Source: Desulfobacterota bacterium AH_259_B03_O07 (GTDB lineage Bacteria; Desulfobacterota_D; UBA1144; Nemesobacterales; CSP1-2). Taken from it: DNA of 51,746 bases. Numbering within the stretch: position 1 is the first letter of the stretch; each line of letters starts with the position of its first letter. This document shows positions 18,901 to 26,728 of the stretch, piece by piece. The notes beneath the pieces are model-generated. The model had not been told where the DNA came from. It ran no database searches and saw nothing but the letters and a program-made list of their open reading frames with translations. The DNA is taken from the NCBI GenBank assembly GCA_027717645.1, contig JALLOG010000009.1:1-51746 (forward strand), written 5' to 3'. The translations under genes and the position numbers were made by a program.

Positions 18901-18973
18901 CATCGAGGTTTATATTCTCACTACCTATAATACTTTGAAGACTCTCGCCTATTTGAGTTTCTACAATTCTCAT
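15968..18973 (-). CDS. addB: PD-(D/E)XK nuclease family protein, AddB-like
   Basis: A 1001-residue partner of the AddA-like helicase. The N-terminal and middle regions are a degenerate helicase scaffold (no Walker A; AREIKRMILDEALSPGDIAIV, and LDALKMRGTTFPVIFILDLGE as the motif V/VI-like region). The C-terminal nuclease holds the Fe-S cysteines of AddB: one in YGQCPFRYFARH near residue 720 and three in GPCGWCEFIDLCR near the end. The catalytic core is LSGVVDRVDI then SLVIDYKLR, with QLPLYL downstream. In AddAB this subunit cuts one strand and scans for Chi. No Chi site can be named for this organism. It is the first gene of the probable addB-addA operon. Confidence 0.85.
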   Translation of the reverse strand: MRIVETQIGESLQSIIGSENINLDDPSIYFLLPDIPAIVQAEGIFLRKNGLWGERLLTFGKLSFICNLKSKERRNVISRMGRLFLMEEIVDELCTEFSYFKNKCFVKGFSESLLKIVAELKHAKITPLDLLNISKKEGDGDLKNKLKDLAQVFEHYQNKLERENLIDDIDKLRLLSQSASKGGLSNILPDAKKIVVFGFYDFTPSQLEVLKSVDRAGYHLTIYIIRLDEVPGFRSVVIKKFENWFGNIEIEEIVKSKQNGCRLEINSFPSLREELEFTAREIKRMILDEALSPGDIAIVSRTLANKDKLITSVFERLAVPYSISTVGGLGTSSLGQFVFTLLSVKSSGFERRHFINFLRNPYLAAFLRLENIYEFVSLIELKSSRRRTIRGAKPWKDLLCSLSDNEYSSVVERVKKVISIISGKFNSLNVGALTKDLANVVDELLVYESVLGFTVNEDVHFNCWDRFHSFIKELRYLSKFRYSGKKVDGLNDFITLLQELWVEEKFSHSSPEVAVKVQILDALKMRGTTFPVIFILDLGEKSFPLPLIKDPILKNDERAHINEYIGSRSLYEEFHHYESEDLLFNLIKSSAKKKLYASYSYRDERERSNLPSYLVVGLEKIRGVKSKKHLLEDSFKLHEGINTKADLARHLFYVNHQQDFKLETYFEYLPESIRYVLRGLKAEAKRSEFNGVYSEFEGNIKDTELLPELKDFSPTKLEIYGQCPFRYFARHILNLEKAKEIEDDVSALDLGLFYHTLLKDFFVSIARKSGGRVDLRQTSDEEIKESLREFLKEKDFDSEFGWLSDGKRELIKKRITEQVLPQFMHFELIRIKEWNEVGFFPKEFEKSFDFEIGDIRLSGVVDRVDIGDQGSLVIDYKLRPLAIRKFFDYRNLQLPLYLSACAKQGIRPQGGFFRFLERPNREIGRAENGKKSVEGQISSAEQLVRMYVNLMEIGFYPPVIEEKKLGFAKEEIELRKDDRGPCGWCEFIDLCRVQGGTFRKL

Positions 18974-19021
18974 TGTTCTTAAAATTATTTAATCTAATTG
19001 TATAATGGAATAAACATAGCT

Positions 19022-19037
19022 GAGGACTTTAGTCCTC
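19022..19037. repeat. GAGGACT-TT-AGTCCTC palindrome (family B)
   Basis: A perfect 7-bp stem with a TT loop. Related copies are at 33196-33211 (one mismatch) and 36044-36061 (GGAGGTCT-TT-AGACCTCC). It lies in the spacer upstream of the addB-like gene. Confidence 0.55.
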
Positions 19038-19202
19038 CCGTCTATATCATCTCCAGATGCTGCTACACGAGATCTAGAGAAACCTTAGGGTTTCCTCTAC
19101 AAAACCTTTTAATACCAAGGGTAGATCACCAGTCCCTTCAGCATAGTTCAGGGCGGGCACTTCGACTAACTCAGCACAGGCTTGCTGGTCCGCTCTTATT
19201 GG

Positions 19203-19223
19203 GTCACGAGCAAGACTCGTGAC
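19203..19223. repeat. GTCACGAG-CAAGA-CTCGTGAC palindrome (family D)
   Basis: An 8-bp perfect stem with a CAAGA loop. Related elements are at 21104-21124 (CCCACCAG loop CAAGA CTGGTGGG) and 35941-35961. All share the CAAGA loop while the stems vary in a compensatory way, as expected for a hairpin-forming mobile repeat. Confidence 0.6.
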
Positions 19224-19267
19224 CTAACCAACGCTATATTGCAGTTTATCATACTTCGCGATAATCA

Positions 19268-19879
19268 TCATCCCACTTTTGAAAATACTTCCCCGCAATT
19301 TTCGTCATCAACAACAATAAGCTCTCCCTCTATAGTAAACAAATAGCTTTCATCGTAACCCTTGCAATAGATGAAACTTCTAATCCTTCCAAACATATCG
19401 TCATAACCACCAGCCTCCTCCATATGCTTACTTATGGTGTTCCGAACAATCTTAATCTGATCGTCCCAACTCGACTCGTTTATTCTTCGTGGCAGATTCA
19501 AAACCTTCCAGTGCTCAAGCCCCATATGGTCCACCAAGTGTGTGTCACGTGGCTTTGAATAAATATGGTTTATCCATATATGCGGACGAAAATATTTCCT
19601 TTCAAATTCCTGCCTTCTTGCCAGAGCTATTCGTCTTTGTTTTTCCAACTTTTTAGCGGTAGCATCGAGAGCATCATCGACAACCTTAGGGAGCAGGTTT
19701 AGTGTCTTTGGCAATCTCTTCCTAATTTTTGCCTTACAGTTACCTGTCTGAATGATATTTTCCAGGCGGTTATAACCTTCAATTAAATCATCCCGATAAC
19801 CCATCTTTCGAACAATATCGCGCTTCCTGCTTCTATCTTCTCCAATGACATTGTTTATTAGTCTTGATATCTCGTACAT
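19268..19879 (-). CDS. Uncharacterised protein with a helix-turn-helix-like N-terminus
   Basis: I do not recognise a named family. The 203-residue protein opens MYEISRLINNVIGEDRSRKR followed by DIVRKMGYRDDLIEGYNRLE and NIIQTG. This resembles short HTH-like segments of the 'mGyrN..KG.rRLd.ll.tG' type in small bacterial regulators. Residues 55-100 are a basic helix (RKRLPKTLNLLPKVVDDALD); the C-terminal half is mixed alpha/beta (RPHIWINHIYSKPRDTHL, then FTIEGELIVVDDENCG). There is no signal peptide or membrane segment. GGAGGT precedes the ATG by 5 bases, so it is well translated. It is divergent from a WYL-domain regulator across a 118-bp shared promoter region, which suggests WYL control of this gene. 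DNA binding is inference only. Confidence 0.7.
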   Translation of the reverse strand: MYEISRLINNVIGEDRSRKRDIVRKMGYRDDLIEGYNRLENIIQTGNCKAKIRKRLPKTLNLLPKVVDDALDATAKKLEKQRRIALARRQEFERKYFRPHIWINHIYSKPRDTHLVDHMGLEHWKVLNLPRRINESSWDDQIKIVRNTISKHMEEAGGYDDMFGRIRSFIYCKGYDESYLFTIEGELIVVDDENCGEVFSKVG

Positions 19880-19930
19880 CCGACACCTCCAAATTTTTAC
19901 TTAATTTTTATCTCATTATTAACCTAACGA

Positions 19931-19961
19931 TGGACAAATTCTGGCCAACTTCGAGTATAAT
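19931..19961 (+). promoter_or_regulatory. Candidate promoter of the WYL regulator gene
   Basis: A perfect TATAAT at 19956-19961 lies 36 bases before the TTG start at 19998. A TGGACA at 19931-19936 is the only -35-like hexamer, but the spacing is 19, longer than ideal. A TGGCCA palindrome (19942-19947) sits in the spacer and could be part of an operator. Confidence 0.4.
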
Positions 19962-19997
19962 TTTCTAATAGATAAAAAAATTAAGGAGCTAATTAAA

Positions 19998-21023
19998 TTG
20001 ATAGAAATTCCAGAACCGATAGGAAAATACGACCGTTTTTACTATATTATTGAATGTCTCTCCAACCACAAGACGGGGGCAACTGTAGAAGAGATTGCAG
20101 AAGCTGTGATGAAAAGTGAGAAAACTATCCGAAGAGACCTAAAAGCTATGGAGAGCAGCATATTTGATATAGATGTGATAAAGGCAAGGGGCGAAGATAA
20201 AAAGTACAGATACAGAATTGAAAAACACGCCGCAAAGTTCAGACCACTTCTTCTAGGCGCTTATGAAGTGCTCGCACTCTACTTTATTCGTGGCTTCGCT
20301 CATTTCAAAGACATTCCTTTTATGCACAACCACCTCGGAGAGGTATTCAATAAAATTGACATTTCTGCTCAAGAAGCGGAGAGGAGATCAGGAAACGAGT
20401 TTTTCAAGAGGATTTCTACTCTTTTCATACTACCGCGTGAACTCGGTGGCAAGGTTTATAGTGAAAAGAACCAACTGAACTCCTTCGAACTAATTACTGA
20501 AGCAGCGATTAATAATCAGGTATGTGAAATAAACTATGGGAAAGGTGAAACTGAGAAGAAATACAAGATAGCGCCGCTTCATTTTTTTAATTACAGGGAT
20601 GCGATATATATCCTTTCTAAAAATTTAACCAATAACGAAAATAAAATTATTACAATGGCTCTACACAGGGTGAAGAATGTAAATCTTTTAAACGAATTCT
20701 TTGAATATCCTAAGGATTTTGACGTTGACAGATTTTTCGAGAATAGCTTGTTTAATTTCGAGGGGGAAAAACATAAAATCGAGTTGAAATTCCGTTCTGA
20801 AATTAAAGATTATATTCTAGAAAGGGAATGGTATCCGAACCAAAGGGAAGAATTGCTTAGAGATGGAAGCGTTGTTATAAGCTTTGAGAGTGAAATAAAC
20901 ATGATCCTCACCGGATGGATAAAGGGATTCGGTGCTAATGTTAAAGTTTTGGATCCACCTGTACTTAGAGAGCAAATAACTGACGAACTAAAGGAAAATC
21001 TGCGTCAGTATGAAAGTGCTTGA
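19998..21023 (+). CDS. HTH-WYL transcriptional regulator
   Basis: A 341-residue regulator. Residues 10-75 are a DeoR/HTH_11-type winged helix (YYIIECLSNHKTGATVEEIA, then EKTIRRDLKAM). Residues 150-255 are a WYL domain (EAAINNQVCEINYGKGETEKK, APLHFFNYRDAIYILSK with the aromatic patch shifted from canonical W-Y-L, and ITMALHRVKNVNLL). The C-terminal WCX-like extension (about 260-335) includes VVISFESEINMILTGWIKGF. WYL proteins sense nucleic acids or nucleotides and often control DNA-repair or anti-phage genes. The start is a TTG with AAGGAG 9 bases upstream. It diverges from the unknown 203-residue protein and sits beside addAB. Confidence 0.88.
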   Translation: MIEIPEPIGKYDRFYYIIECLSNHKTGATVEEIAEAVMKSEKTIRRDLKAMESSIFDIDVIKARGEDKKYRYRIEKHAAKFRPLLLGAYEVLALYFIRGFAHFKDIPFMHNHLGEVFNKIDISAQEAERRSGNEFFKRISTLFILPRELGGKVYSEKNQLNSFELITEAAINNQVCEINYGKGETEKKYKIAPLHFFNYRDAIYILSKNLTNNENKIITMALHRVKNVNLLNEFFEYPKDFDVDRFFENSLFNFEGEKHKIELKFRSEIKDYILEREWYPNQREELLRDGSVVISFESEINMILTGWIKGFGANVKVLDPPVLREQITDELKENLRQYESA

Positions 21024-21033
21024 AAATGCAAAA

Positions 21034-21188
21034 TGTAGGAGCGGCTCCTAACTGCGAGGATATAGCGCCAGGTAGGCAAAGTGTCTTGCTCGTTGCCATA
21101 TTTCCCACCAGCAAGACTGGTGGGCTAGCCAAGTGGTGTTGAATTTATTATTGATCTTTCAGGTTTCCCGGCTGGAAGCTGCTCCTAC
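21034..21188. repeat. Cluster of family A and D palindromic repeats
   Basis: GTAGGAGCGGCTCC begins at 21034 and GCTGCTCCTAC ends at 21188, giving outer inverted arms about 155 bp apart. Between them is CCCACCAG-CAAGA-CTGGTGGG (21104-21124), a family D hairpin. This looks like one element inserted into another. Confidence 0.6.
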
Positions 21189-21195
21189 GTAAAGT

Positions 21196-21225
21196 GGATC
21201 CCCGATAGAAACACTCGGGGATGAC
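21196..21225. repeat. GGATCCCCGA...TCGGGGATGAC repeat (family E, dRS3-like)
   Basis: A short inverted element in the style of GGATTCCCG...CGGGAATGAC repeats. Related copies lie at 40286-40316, 40413-40443 and 51681-51711 (inverted). From here to 21552 I see no gene; a GCGGCTTGCGGCAGG tract at 21410 resembles another hairpin family, and the AI-2E permease SD follows. Confidence 0.5.
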
Positions 21226-21552
21226 TGGATGTCACGTCAGTCAAATGAAAAAGGGCATCCAAAGCATTCAAAACTGGCATTCCAAGACTTGCCTTAATAA
21301 AATCAGAAAAGAATGGGGACTGTACCCTTGTGGACTCTCCCCATTTTTTAGAGGTAACAGACTTGCACGTCATTGACGTTAGGAATATCTCTTAAATATA
21401 GATACCCTGCGGCTTGCGGCAGGTTTGTTCATTGACAATATTTAAAGCAATTATTCAAATCAAGAATATTTGAATTAACGGCTGGTAATCAGTAATCTGT
21501 TAATCTACTTTGACTTAGGAGTTGACTTTTTTTTTAGGAAGGCTCGCAATAA

Positions 21553-22632
21553 ATGACAAAAAAGCAGATTTTTATGTGGTTCTTTATAGCGGTCTTTCTT
21601 TTATTATTTTATCTATTCTATCAGGTTCTAAAGCCCTTTTTAAATCCACTTTTCTGGGCTGCAATACTTGCACTTCTCATATATCCGCTACACGAAAAGC
21701 TTACAAGATTATTAAGAAATAAGGCCGGCATTTCATCACTAGTAATGACAATTCTTACAATAGGTATCATTGTAGTACCTCTTTTCCTAATCACCGCTAC
21801 ACTTGCAGTTGAAATGTTCGATGTATATAAAACCGCACAATCTAAGGGTGAATTTGAGAAACTAAGTAATATTCTTCAAAAATCAAAAATTATCGAGATG
21901 ATTAAGACAAACATTCCATCCAGTATTCTTCAAGAATTAGAGACAAGGTTTGACGTTGGAAGTATAAATTTAGAAGCTATCGCATTAAACGGAATCGGCA
22001 AAACGAGCAAATATCTAGTCGGCATGTTTCAGAATATCGCAAGAAATCTTACATCCTTCATTTTTAATTTTGGAATAATGAGTTTTGCATTATTTTTCTT
22101 CTTCCGTGATGGAAAAAGGGTGTATGAAGAATTTATGCTCCTAGTACCGATGAATGAAAATGAAAAATTGAAAATTGCTAAAATTTTCTCCGATACAATC
22201 GATGGAGTAATTATAGGGAGTCTGGCAATTGCTTTGATACAAGGTGTTTTGGTTGGACTTATTTTTTGGATATTAGGTATTTCATACCCAGTGATATCAG
22301 GAGCGATATCATTCGTTTTATCAATCCTGCCGGCAATCGGAGCTGCTATCGTGTGGGCACCAGTAGGTATTTATCTACTCTTTACAGGATCCGTTCTAAC
22401 GGGAATTATTCTCCTTCTTTTCGGAGCAATAGTAATAAGCACAATAGACAACATTATTAGACCTCTCGTTATAGGTGGAAAGGTAAAACTTCCGACCCTA
22501 TTTCTTTTGCTAAGTATATTTGGCGGTATCCAAGCTTTTGGGCTTTCTGGAATTATACTTGGACCACTACTGCTAGCATTGTTTATAAGTTTTATAGAAA
22601 TATATAAACAAATATATCGGGAGTTGGCCTGA
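21553..22632 (+). CDS. AI-2E family transporter (PerM/DUF20)
   Basis: A 359-residue inner-membrane permease. Two hydrophobic N-terminal helices (residues 6-25 and 30-50) and a third at about 60-85 are followed by a charged cytosolic or periplasmic stretch (90-150). A long multi-helix C-terminal half then carries the family pattern ALFFFFRDG, IDGVIIGSLAIALIQGVLVG, ISYPVISGAISFVLSILPAIGA and TIDNIIRPLVIGGK. Family members export small molecules or act as Na+/H+ antiporters; despite the name, AI-2 transport is shown for few. AGGAAGG precedes the ATG. It is one of three such genes in the window (also 40611 and 42515), with low mutual identity, so they are not recent duplicates. Confidence 0.88.
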   Translation: MTKKQIFMWFFIAVFLLLFYLFYQVLKPFLNPLFWAAILALLIYPLHEKLTRLLRNKAGISSLVMTILTIGIIVVPLFLITATLAVEMFDVYKTAQSKGEFEKLSNILQKSKIIEMIKTNIPSSILQELETRFDVGSINLEAIALNGIGKTSKYLVGMFQNIARNLTSFIFNFGIMSFALFFFFRDGKRVYEEFMLLVPMNENEKLKIAKIFSDTIDGVIIGSLAIALIQGVLVGLIFWILGISYPVISGAISFVLSILPAIGAAIVWAPVGIYLLFTGSVLTGIILLLFGAIVISTIDNIIRPLVIGGKVKLPTLFLLLSIFGGIQAFGLSGIILGPLLLALFISFIEIYKQIYRELA

Positions 22633-22790
22633 AAAGCATCGATCTAAAAATTGCTCTCTTTATTAGAAATTTACATTTGATCTATAACTGGATAAAGTTT
22701 TTACTTAATTTTTTAAGCTTACAAAAAACTGTTATTATAATAACCGGCCATATTTTAGAAATTACAAAAGAATAAAGGGAGGTATAAAAC

Positions 22791-23174
22791 ATGGCAGATA
22801 ACAATATCCAAAAAGGCGTTGATGCAATGAGAGATAATGATTTAAAGGTTAATCTAGAAAATATAAGTGCGGATATTTCAAAGCTACGAACGGATCTGTC
22901 CGAATTATCAAAAGGCGTCAAAGAAACGGGCAAAGGTTACGCTAAAGCGACAACAGATAAAATCATCGAATCAATTGGGAATGAGCTTGACAAATTAGGT
23001 GAAGATAAGGAAAAGGTCATTGGTAAAATTCGTGATGAGTTAGAAAATATTCAAGATAAGAGCAAAGAAACTATAGATTCAGTTGAAGATAAAATTCAAG
23101 AGAATCCCTTTAAGAGCATTTTAATAGCATTTATAGTAGGGATTTTTCTAGGCAAGGTTTTCGACGGGAAATAG
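22791..23174 (+). CDS. DUF883/YqjD-like membrane-anchored coiled-coil protein
   Basis: A 127-residue protein. Residues 1-105 are charged amphipathic helix (KLRTDLSELSKGVKETGKG, then GELDKLGEDKEKVIGKI-like heptads) and residues 107-125 are one C-terminal transmembrane segment (FKSILIAFIVGIFLGKVF). This is the ElaB/YqjD/DUF883 layout, in which the tail inserts in the inner membrane and the helix can bind ribosomes in Escherichia coli relatives. AGGGAGG stands before the ATG. It is followed after 2 bp by a holin-family gene, matching the yqjD-yqjE pairing seen elsewhere, and expression in stationary phase or stress is the usual pattern for that pair. Confidence 0.82.
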   Translation: MADNNIQKGVDAMRDNDLKVNLENISADISKLRTDLSELSKGVKETGKGYAKATTDKIIESIGNELDKLGEDKEKVIGKIRDELENIQDKSKETIDSVEDKIQENPFKSILIAFIVGIFLGKVFDGK

Positions 23175-23176
23175 TC

Positions 23177-23668
23177 ATGAACAATGTATCTAACTTAATT
23201 GCTCTTCTTTTAAAAATTACAGGTACAAGCCCCAAGGAGGCTGCATCTTTTTTAGCATTATTAGCTATGAGGATTGCTGCTCTACTCATAGCATGTGTAT
23301 TAACGTTCATTGGAGTTGTTTTTATCGTATGGGCGATTTATCTATCATTTAAAACTGTTGTTTCTCCATCTATGTCAGCTTTAATTACGGGTCTTATTAT
23401 CATTATTTTTTCAGTGATTTTAGTATTTTCTACAAAACTATTAATATCACAGAGACGTAAAAAAAGAAAGTCTACAGCTGGATTAGACGAAGAACACCTA
23501 GAAGGCGTTTTGGATAACATTGAACTGGCAAAAAGCCATCCCTTACTTTCCACATTTACTGCATTGTCGGCGGGTTTCTTAGTTGGAAACTCTCCTTCCG
23601 CAAGGAATGCATTAGCAGAAAGTCTAGTATTGTTTTTCAGGGAAAATGTTTCTGATGATGATTCATAA
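23177..23668 (+). CDS. YqjE-like/phage holin family membrane protein
   Basis: A 163-residue protein with two strong transmembrane helices (about residues 28-55 and 67-90), a basic cytosolic loop SQRRKKRKS, and a third weaker hydrophobic segment (LSTFTALSAGFLVGNSPSA). The pairing with an upstream DUF883 gene (2-bp gap) and the two-helix layout match the YqjE/holin superfamily III group. No lysis role is implied: there is no endolysin or phage gene nearby. The function is unknown; it is probably part of the same membrane stress module. Confidence 0.7.
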   Translation: MNNVSNLIALLLKITGTSPKEAASFLALLAMRIAALLIACVLTFIGVVFIVWAIYLSFKTVVSPSMSALITGLIIIIFSVILVFSTKLLISQRRKKRKSTAGLDEEHLEGVLDNIELAKSHPLLSTFTALSAGFLVGNSPSARNALAESLVLFFRENVSDDDS

Positions 23669-24037
23669 CAGCAAAGATTATAGAAATTCAACCCGAGTAA
23701 ATTGTTACTACTTTAAGTATTTGTATTTTGATAGTTTAAGCTGACAAAAGGCCTTAAAATACTTTATAAAATTCATTCGTTTAGCATTAACAAATATATT
23801 CATACTGCTAAATAATCAGTATCTCTGCAGTCAGCTGAAAGTTGCAAAAAGATGAAAAGAATAAATGCATTTCTATTTTGTTTCTCATTTTTCATCTCGG
23901 AGAGCATAGGCTTGTGGCGATCGAGAAAGAAAGATTGCTTCAGTCCTTTGCAATGATTGATCGATAACCCCGTAGCAAGCTACGGGGAATTTGTCTAGTT
24001 AAATTACCAAACTTATGAATGATTAGGAGGCCAATAA
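23669..24037. other. Spacer with short palindromes, no gene
   Basis: No convincing gene is present. There is a GATTGCTTC...TTTGCAATGA tract (23933-23956, family F) and a perfect CCCCGTAGC-AA-GCTACGGGG hairpin at 23968-23987. The hairpin lies upstream of the HdeD-like gene and could terminate readthrough from the YqjE-like gene. Confidence 0.5.
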
Positions 24038-24589
24038 ATGAAAAGACTGCTAGCCGAATTTTGGTGGGCATTTGTTTTAAGAGGTATTCTTGCAGTGATA
24101 TTTGGAATCGCAGCAATAATGTGGCCGGGAAAAACTCTACAGTTGTTGCTATTCATAATTGGTATTTACTTTTTTGCAGACGGGATTGTTATTATGTTTA
24201 CAGCATTTAATAACAAGGATGACTGGTGGATGCTGTTTATCGAAGGAATTATCAGCATGCTATTCGGCATAGTTATATTTTTCCTTCCCGGGATCACAGC
24301 ACTGATACTACTTTATCTTGTCGCTATGTGGGCTCTTTTTACAGGTCTTTTTGAGTTGATAACAGTTTTCCGTTTACCAAAGGGCCACTCGGCATTTCGG
24401 TTTCTTGTTGTTATGGGAATTTTATCTGTACTGCTAGCCATACTACTAATTGTGTTTCCTGGTGAAGGAGCAGTAGCCGCAATTTGGCTAATAGGTATAT
24501 ATGCCATACTCTTTGGTATTTCAACTGTTATATTTGGCCTCAAATTACGTAGCTTTGAAGACCAATTAGATACACAGAATCAAAAATGA
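24038..24589 (+). CDS. HdeD family (DUF308) membrane protein
   Basis: A 183-residue integral membrane protein with six predicted helices in three pairs, the DUF308 triplicate pattern: RGILAVIFGIAAIMWPG, EGIISMLFGIVIFFLPG and MGILSVLLAILLIVFPGEG. Each repeat ends with a proline-glycine turn. HdeD of E. coli is linked to acid resistance at high cell density, but most homologues are uncharacterised. AGGAGG at 24024-24029 lies 8 bases before the ATG. It converges with a second HdeD-like gene (18-bp gap); the two share fold but little sequence. Confidence 0.86.
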   Translation: MKRLLAEFWWAFVLRGILAVIFGIAAIMWPGKTLQLLLFIIGIYFFADGIVIMFTAFNNKDDWWMLFIEGIISMLFGIVIFFLPGITALILLYLVAMWALFTGLFELITVFRLPKGHSAFRFLVVMGILSVLLAILLIVFPGEGAVAAIWLIGIYAILFGISTVIFGLKLRSFEDQLDTQNQK

Positions 24590-24607
24590 GACGAACTTCA
24601 CATTCCA

Positions 24608-25183
24608 TTACGCCTGTTGGGGAACGTTTCGAGCCGCAAAAGCTAACATTACCATTGAAATTCCGCTAAATAGTATGTAGAAGCCGACCAGTAAGCCAAT
24701 AATCCCAATACTTGCCGGCCATTCGGCCCAGATCAGAATTGCAAGAAATAACGATATTATACCACTAAAAAGAACCCATCCCCAATTCTGAGAAGATTTC
24801 ATTTGAAATGAAAATATTATCTTAAAGATGCCCTCCACGAAGAAAAACAGCGCAAGAAATAAAGTTATAGTGAGCACCCCCGCTAGTGGATGGACTAGCA
24901 GTTCTATACCCGCAATGAGAAATATTATGCCACTCAATAGAATTAGAAAAAATTTCCCCCATTGACCCGAAAAAAAAGAACTGATTATAGAAATAACACC
25001 ACCAATGATTAATATCCAACCTAGCACTAACTCCACAGACATTGAAACTGCATACGGAGCCCCTAAAGCGAGAATTCCTAATATAATAAAGATAATTCCT
25101 AAAGCTAAAAGCCATCCCCAACCCTCACCTAAAACATTTTCTTCAAGTGATTGCTGTCCTTCTTGAATCTGATCTTGCGTCAT
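24608..25183 (-). CDS. HdeD family (DUF308) membrane protein
   Basis: A 191-residue protein with a hydrophilic 20-residue N-terminus (QDQIQEGQQSLEENVLGEGW) followed by six helices in the DUF308 pattern: LGIIFIILGILALGAPYA, LILLSGIIFLIAGIELLVHP and GIISLFLAILIWAEWPASIG. GGAGGT lies 7 bases before the ATG. A promoter candidate lies 90-120 bp upstream. Membrane stress or acid-resistance related by family only. Convergent with the other HdeD-like gene. Confidence 0.86.
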   Translation of the reverse strand: MTQDQIQEGQQSLEENVLGEGWGWLLALGIIFIILGILALGAPYAVSMSVELVLGWILIIGGVISIISSFFSGQWGKFFLILLSGIIFLIAGIELLVHPLAGVLTITLFLALFFFVEGIFKIIFSFQMKSSQNWGWVLFSGIISLFLAILIWAEWPASIGIIGLLVGFYILFSGISMVMLAFAARNVPQQA

Positions 25184-25274
25184 ATTTTTACCTCCTTATT
25201 TTCCCTGGCGGTTTCTGAAAAGATCTTATTTTCTAGAATAATTCGTTATCTTTTCAATTATAATTTGAAGAATC

Positions 25275-25303
25275 ATACTAAATTCTTTGAATTATGAAGT
25301 CAA
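25275..25303 (-). promoter_or_regulatory. Candidate sigma-70-type promoter for the HdeD-like gene
   Basis: On the minus strand TTGACT (25303-25298), a 17-base spacer and TAGTAT (25280-25275) lie about 92 bases upstream of the ATG at 25183. The -35 has one mismatch and the -10 two. The spacing is ideal. Confidence 0.4.
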
Positions 25304-25397
25304 GAAATGAAAGAAAGGAAATGAGGTTAGTCGTCATTTGATGCAGCACCCCGCGGCAAGCTGCAGCGTATCTTCAAATTCAAAGTAATTCCTTGCA

Positions 25398-25487
25398 GTC
25401 ATTCCGAGGAGATTGTCCTGAACTTGTTTCAGGATCAGCGACCAAGCAATTCAAAAGAGGAGATCGCTTCGCTCCGCTCGCAATCAC
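25398..25487. repeat. Family F palindromic repeat
   Basis: GTCATTCCGAGGAGATTG (25398) opens and GATCGCTTCGCTCCGCTCGC (from 25463) closes an element of the widespread 'GTCATTGCGAGC...GAAGCAATC' kind. The region between 25184 and 25593 holds this, a promoter candidate and a CCGCGGCAAGCTGCAGCG hairpin near 25352, but no gene. Confidence 0.55.
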
Positions 25488-25593
25488 AGTAGAAACCCTT
25501 TAGCAAGCTACAAGTAATTATTAAGTTAAATTTGTTCTACAGTTGAATTCTCAGTGGAATTTTCTCGTATTTTTGTATAACCTCAATAAAACT

Positions 25594-26001
25594 ATGATTC
25601 AAATGAAGTTTCCGATTCTAACATTTATCTATTTAATCTCGATTCCAGGAATAGCATTTCCCACAAATTGGGAATTCGTTACTTCCGCTACTAATTCCGG
25701 AGGTGTTGAAGCAGAATATTTCATTGACACTGATGAAATAAAGACATTTAACGGTATTAGGGGCTATCGAGAAAAACGTATATACACAAGAAATCGACCA
25801 TTAGAATCGATAGGTGTTATGAAAGTCGTTGGTTATTTTGATTGTGTTAACTGGAACTTCGTAGAACTACAGTTTTTCTTCTTAAGTCCTGATGAAAGGA
25901 TTCTTGATTGGTATGAAGTTTCAGGCTATGAAGATAAGTGGAGCCCAATCATTAATTCTATTTCGAAAAGCAAATTTGATTTCGTTTGTAGTTACAAATA
26001 G
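25594..26001 (+). CDS. Secreted surface-adhesin-E-like protein
   Basis: A 135-residue secreted protein. The start is best placed at the ATG at 25594 (or 25603); both give a signal peptide (KFPILTFIYLISIPGIAFPT). The mature part begins NWEFV and reads AEYFIDTDEIKTFNGIRGY, YFDCVNWNFVEL and ends FDFVCSYK. This 'nWe.v........yyiDt.si......' with paired cysteines and a C-terminal 'fiC.yk' matches small surface-adhesin protein E-like domains. A paralogue with the same opening and ending lies at 35028. Location is probably periplasm or cell surface. Adhesion is known only for the Haemophilus namesake. Confidence 0.65.
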   Translation: MIQMKFPILTFIYLISIPGIAFPTNWEFVTSATNSGGVEAEYFIDTDEIKTFNGIRGYREKRIYTRNRPLESIGVMKVVGYFDCVNWNFVELQFFFLSPDERILDWYEVSGYEDKWSPIINSISKSKFDFVCSYK

Positions 26002-26048
26002 CCCGGAATACAAATTGGAATTTGATTATACCTTATGGCAACCTACCG

Positions 26049-26303
26049 CTAATTATCGGCTGATTCCTGCATCTGCTTACCCGCTTCTTCCATTTGCTCA
26101 CCCAATTTCTTCTGTCCTTCGGCAGCTTTTTCAGAAATTTCCTTTTTACTATCTTCCCAACGCTTTCCGGCCTCTTCCATCGCTGCATCTACTTTTTTCC
26201 CAGCCCTTTCCACCGGCCCTTCCTCTTGTTTCTTTTCACAACCCATTCCACAGATCGAAACTGCTAAGGTAAGAATTAACAATAGATTCTTAAAATACGG
26301 CAT
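26049..26303 (-). CDS. Small coiled-coil lipoprotein
   Basis: An 84-residue predicted lipoprotein. MPYFKNLLLILTLAVSICGM is an export signal ending at Cys22 (GMGC, a weak lipobox), followed by EKKQEEGPVERAGKKVDAAM and an uninterrupted charged helix rich in Glu, Lys, Gln and Ala. The start is the ATG at 26303, since GGAGGT lies 8 bases upstream; a start at 26330 would bury the SD. It shares the CEKK....G.KvD.A.EE opening with the larger lipoprotein at 26729, so the two are paralogues, now separated by MITE copy 2. Function unknown; envelope spacer or stress lipoprotein is a guess. Confidence 0.72.
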   Translation of the reverse strand: MPYFKNLLLILTLAVSICGMGCEKKQEEGPVERAGKKVDAAMEEAGKRWEDSKKEISEKAAEGQKKLGEQMEEAGKQMQESADN

Positions 26304-26383
26304 AACAAAGCACCTCCATTTTATTGACAAATTGCTAATATCAAATCAAAAGGAAAACTATTTATCAAATAATAGCATAATTT

Positions 26384-26671
26384 TAGATGTTAAATAATTC
26401 GAAGACAATTTCTTAGACCTTCAATGCATCTTATCTCTAAACCTTTTACAGAAAAAATGGTTTAAACGGGCATTCAAAAAATTGCCAGAATCAATTCCGA
26501 AAGCGTTAAAAAAAGATTTAGGGTTGAGGCTGAATTAAATATTTTTAGCTGTAGGAATTGAATTAATAAATCCTAATTTTTTGACAGCCCTTGATCTTTG
26601 TTACTTTGTATCAAGACAAAGTAAAATAATTTAAATTTGCAAATTCTGTCCCCGAATTACGTTACATCTAC
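26384..26671 (+). mobile_element. MITE-like repeat, copy 2
   Basis: A 288-bp copy from TAGATGTTA (26384) to ACATCTAC (26671). The core from 26468 differs from copy 3 at about six of 124 positions. It sits between two paralogous lipoprotein genes. As in copy 1, the WFKRAFKKLPESIPKALKKD frame is preceded by a TAA at the same place, so neither copy encodes a full product. Confidence 0.8.
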
Positions 26672-26728
26672 GATAATGACTTCCAATTGAGTATTAAATT
26701 TATTTATAAGCAAGTTGATGATAAACTT

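Noticed and set aside
23852-23956. 34-codon ORF starting MKRINAFLFCFSFF, resembling a small secreted peptide
   Set aside because: It has no SD, and its second half is made of a family F palindromic repeat.
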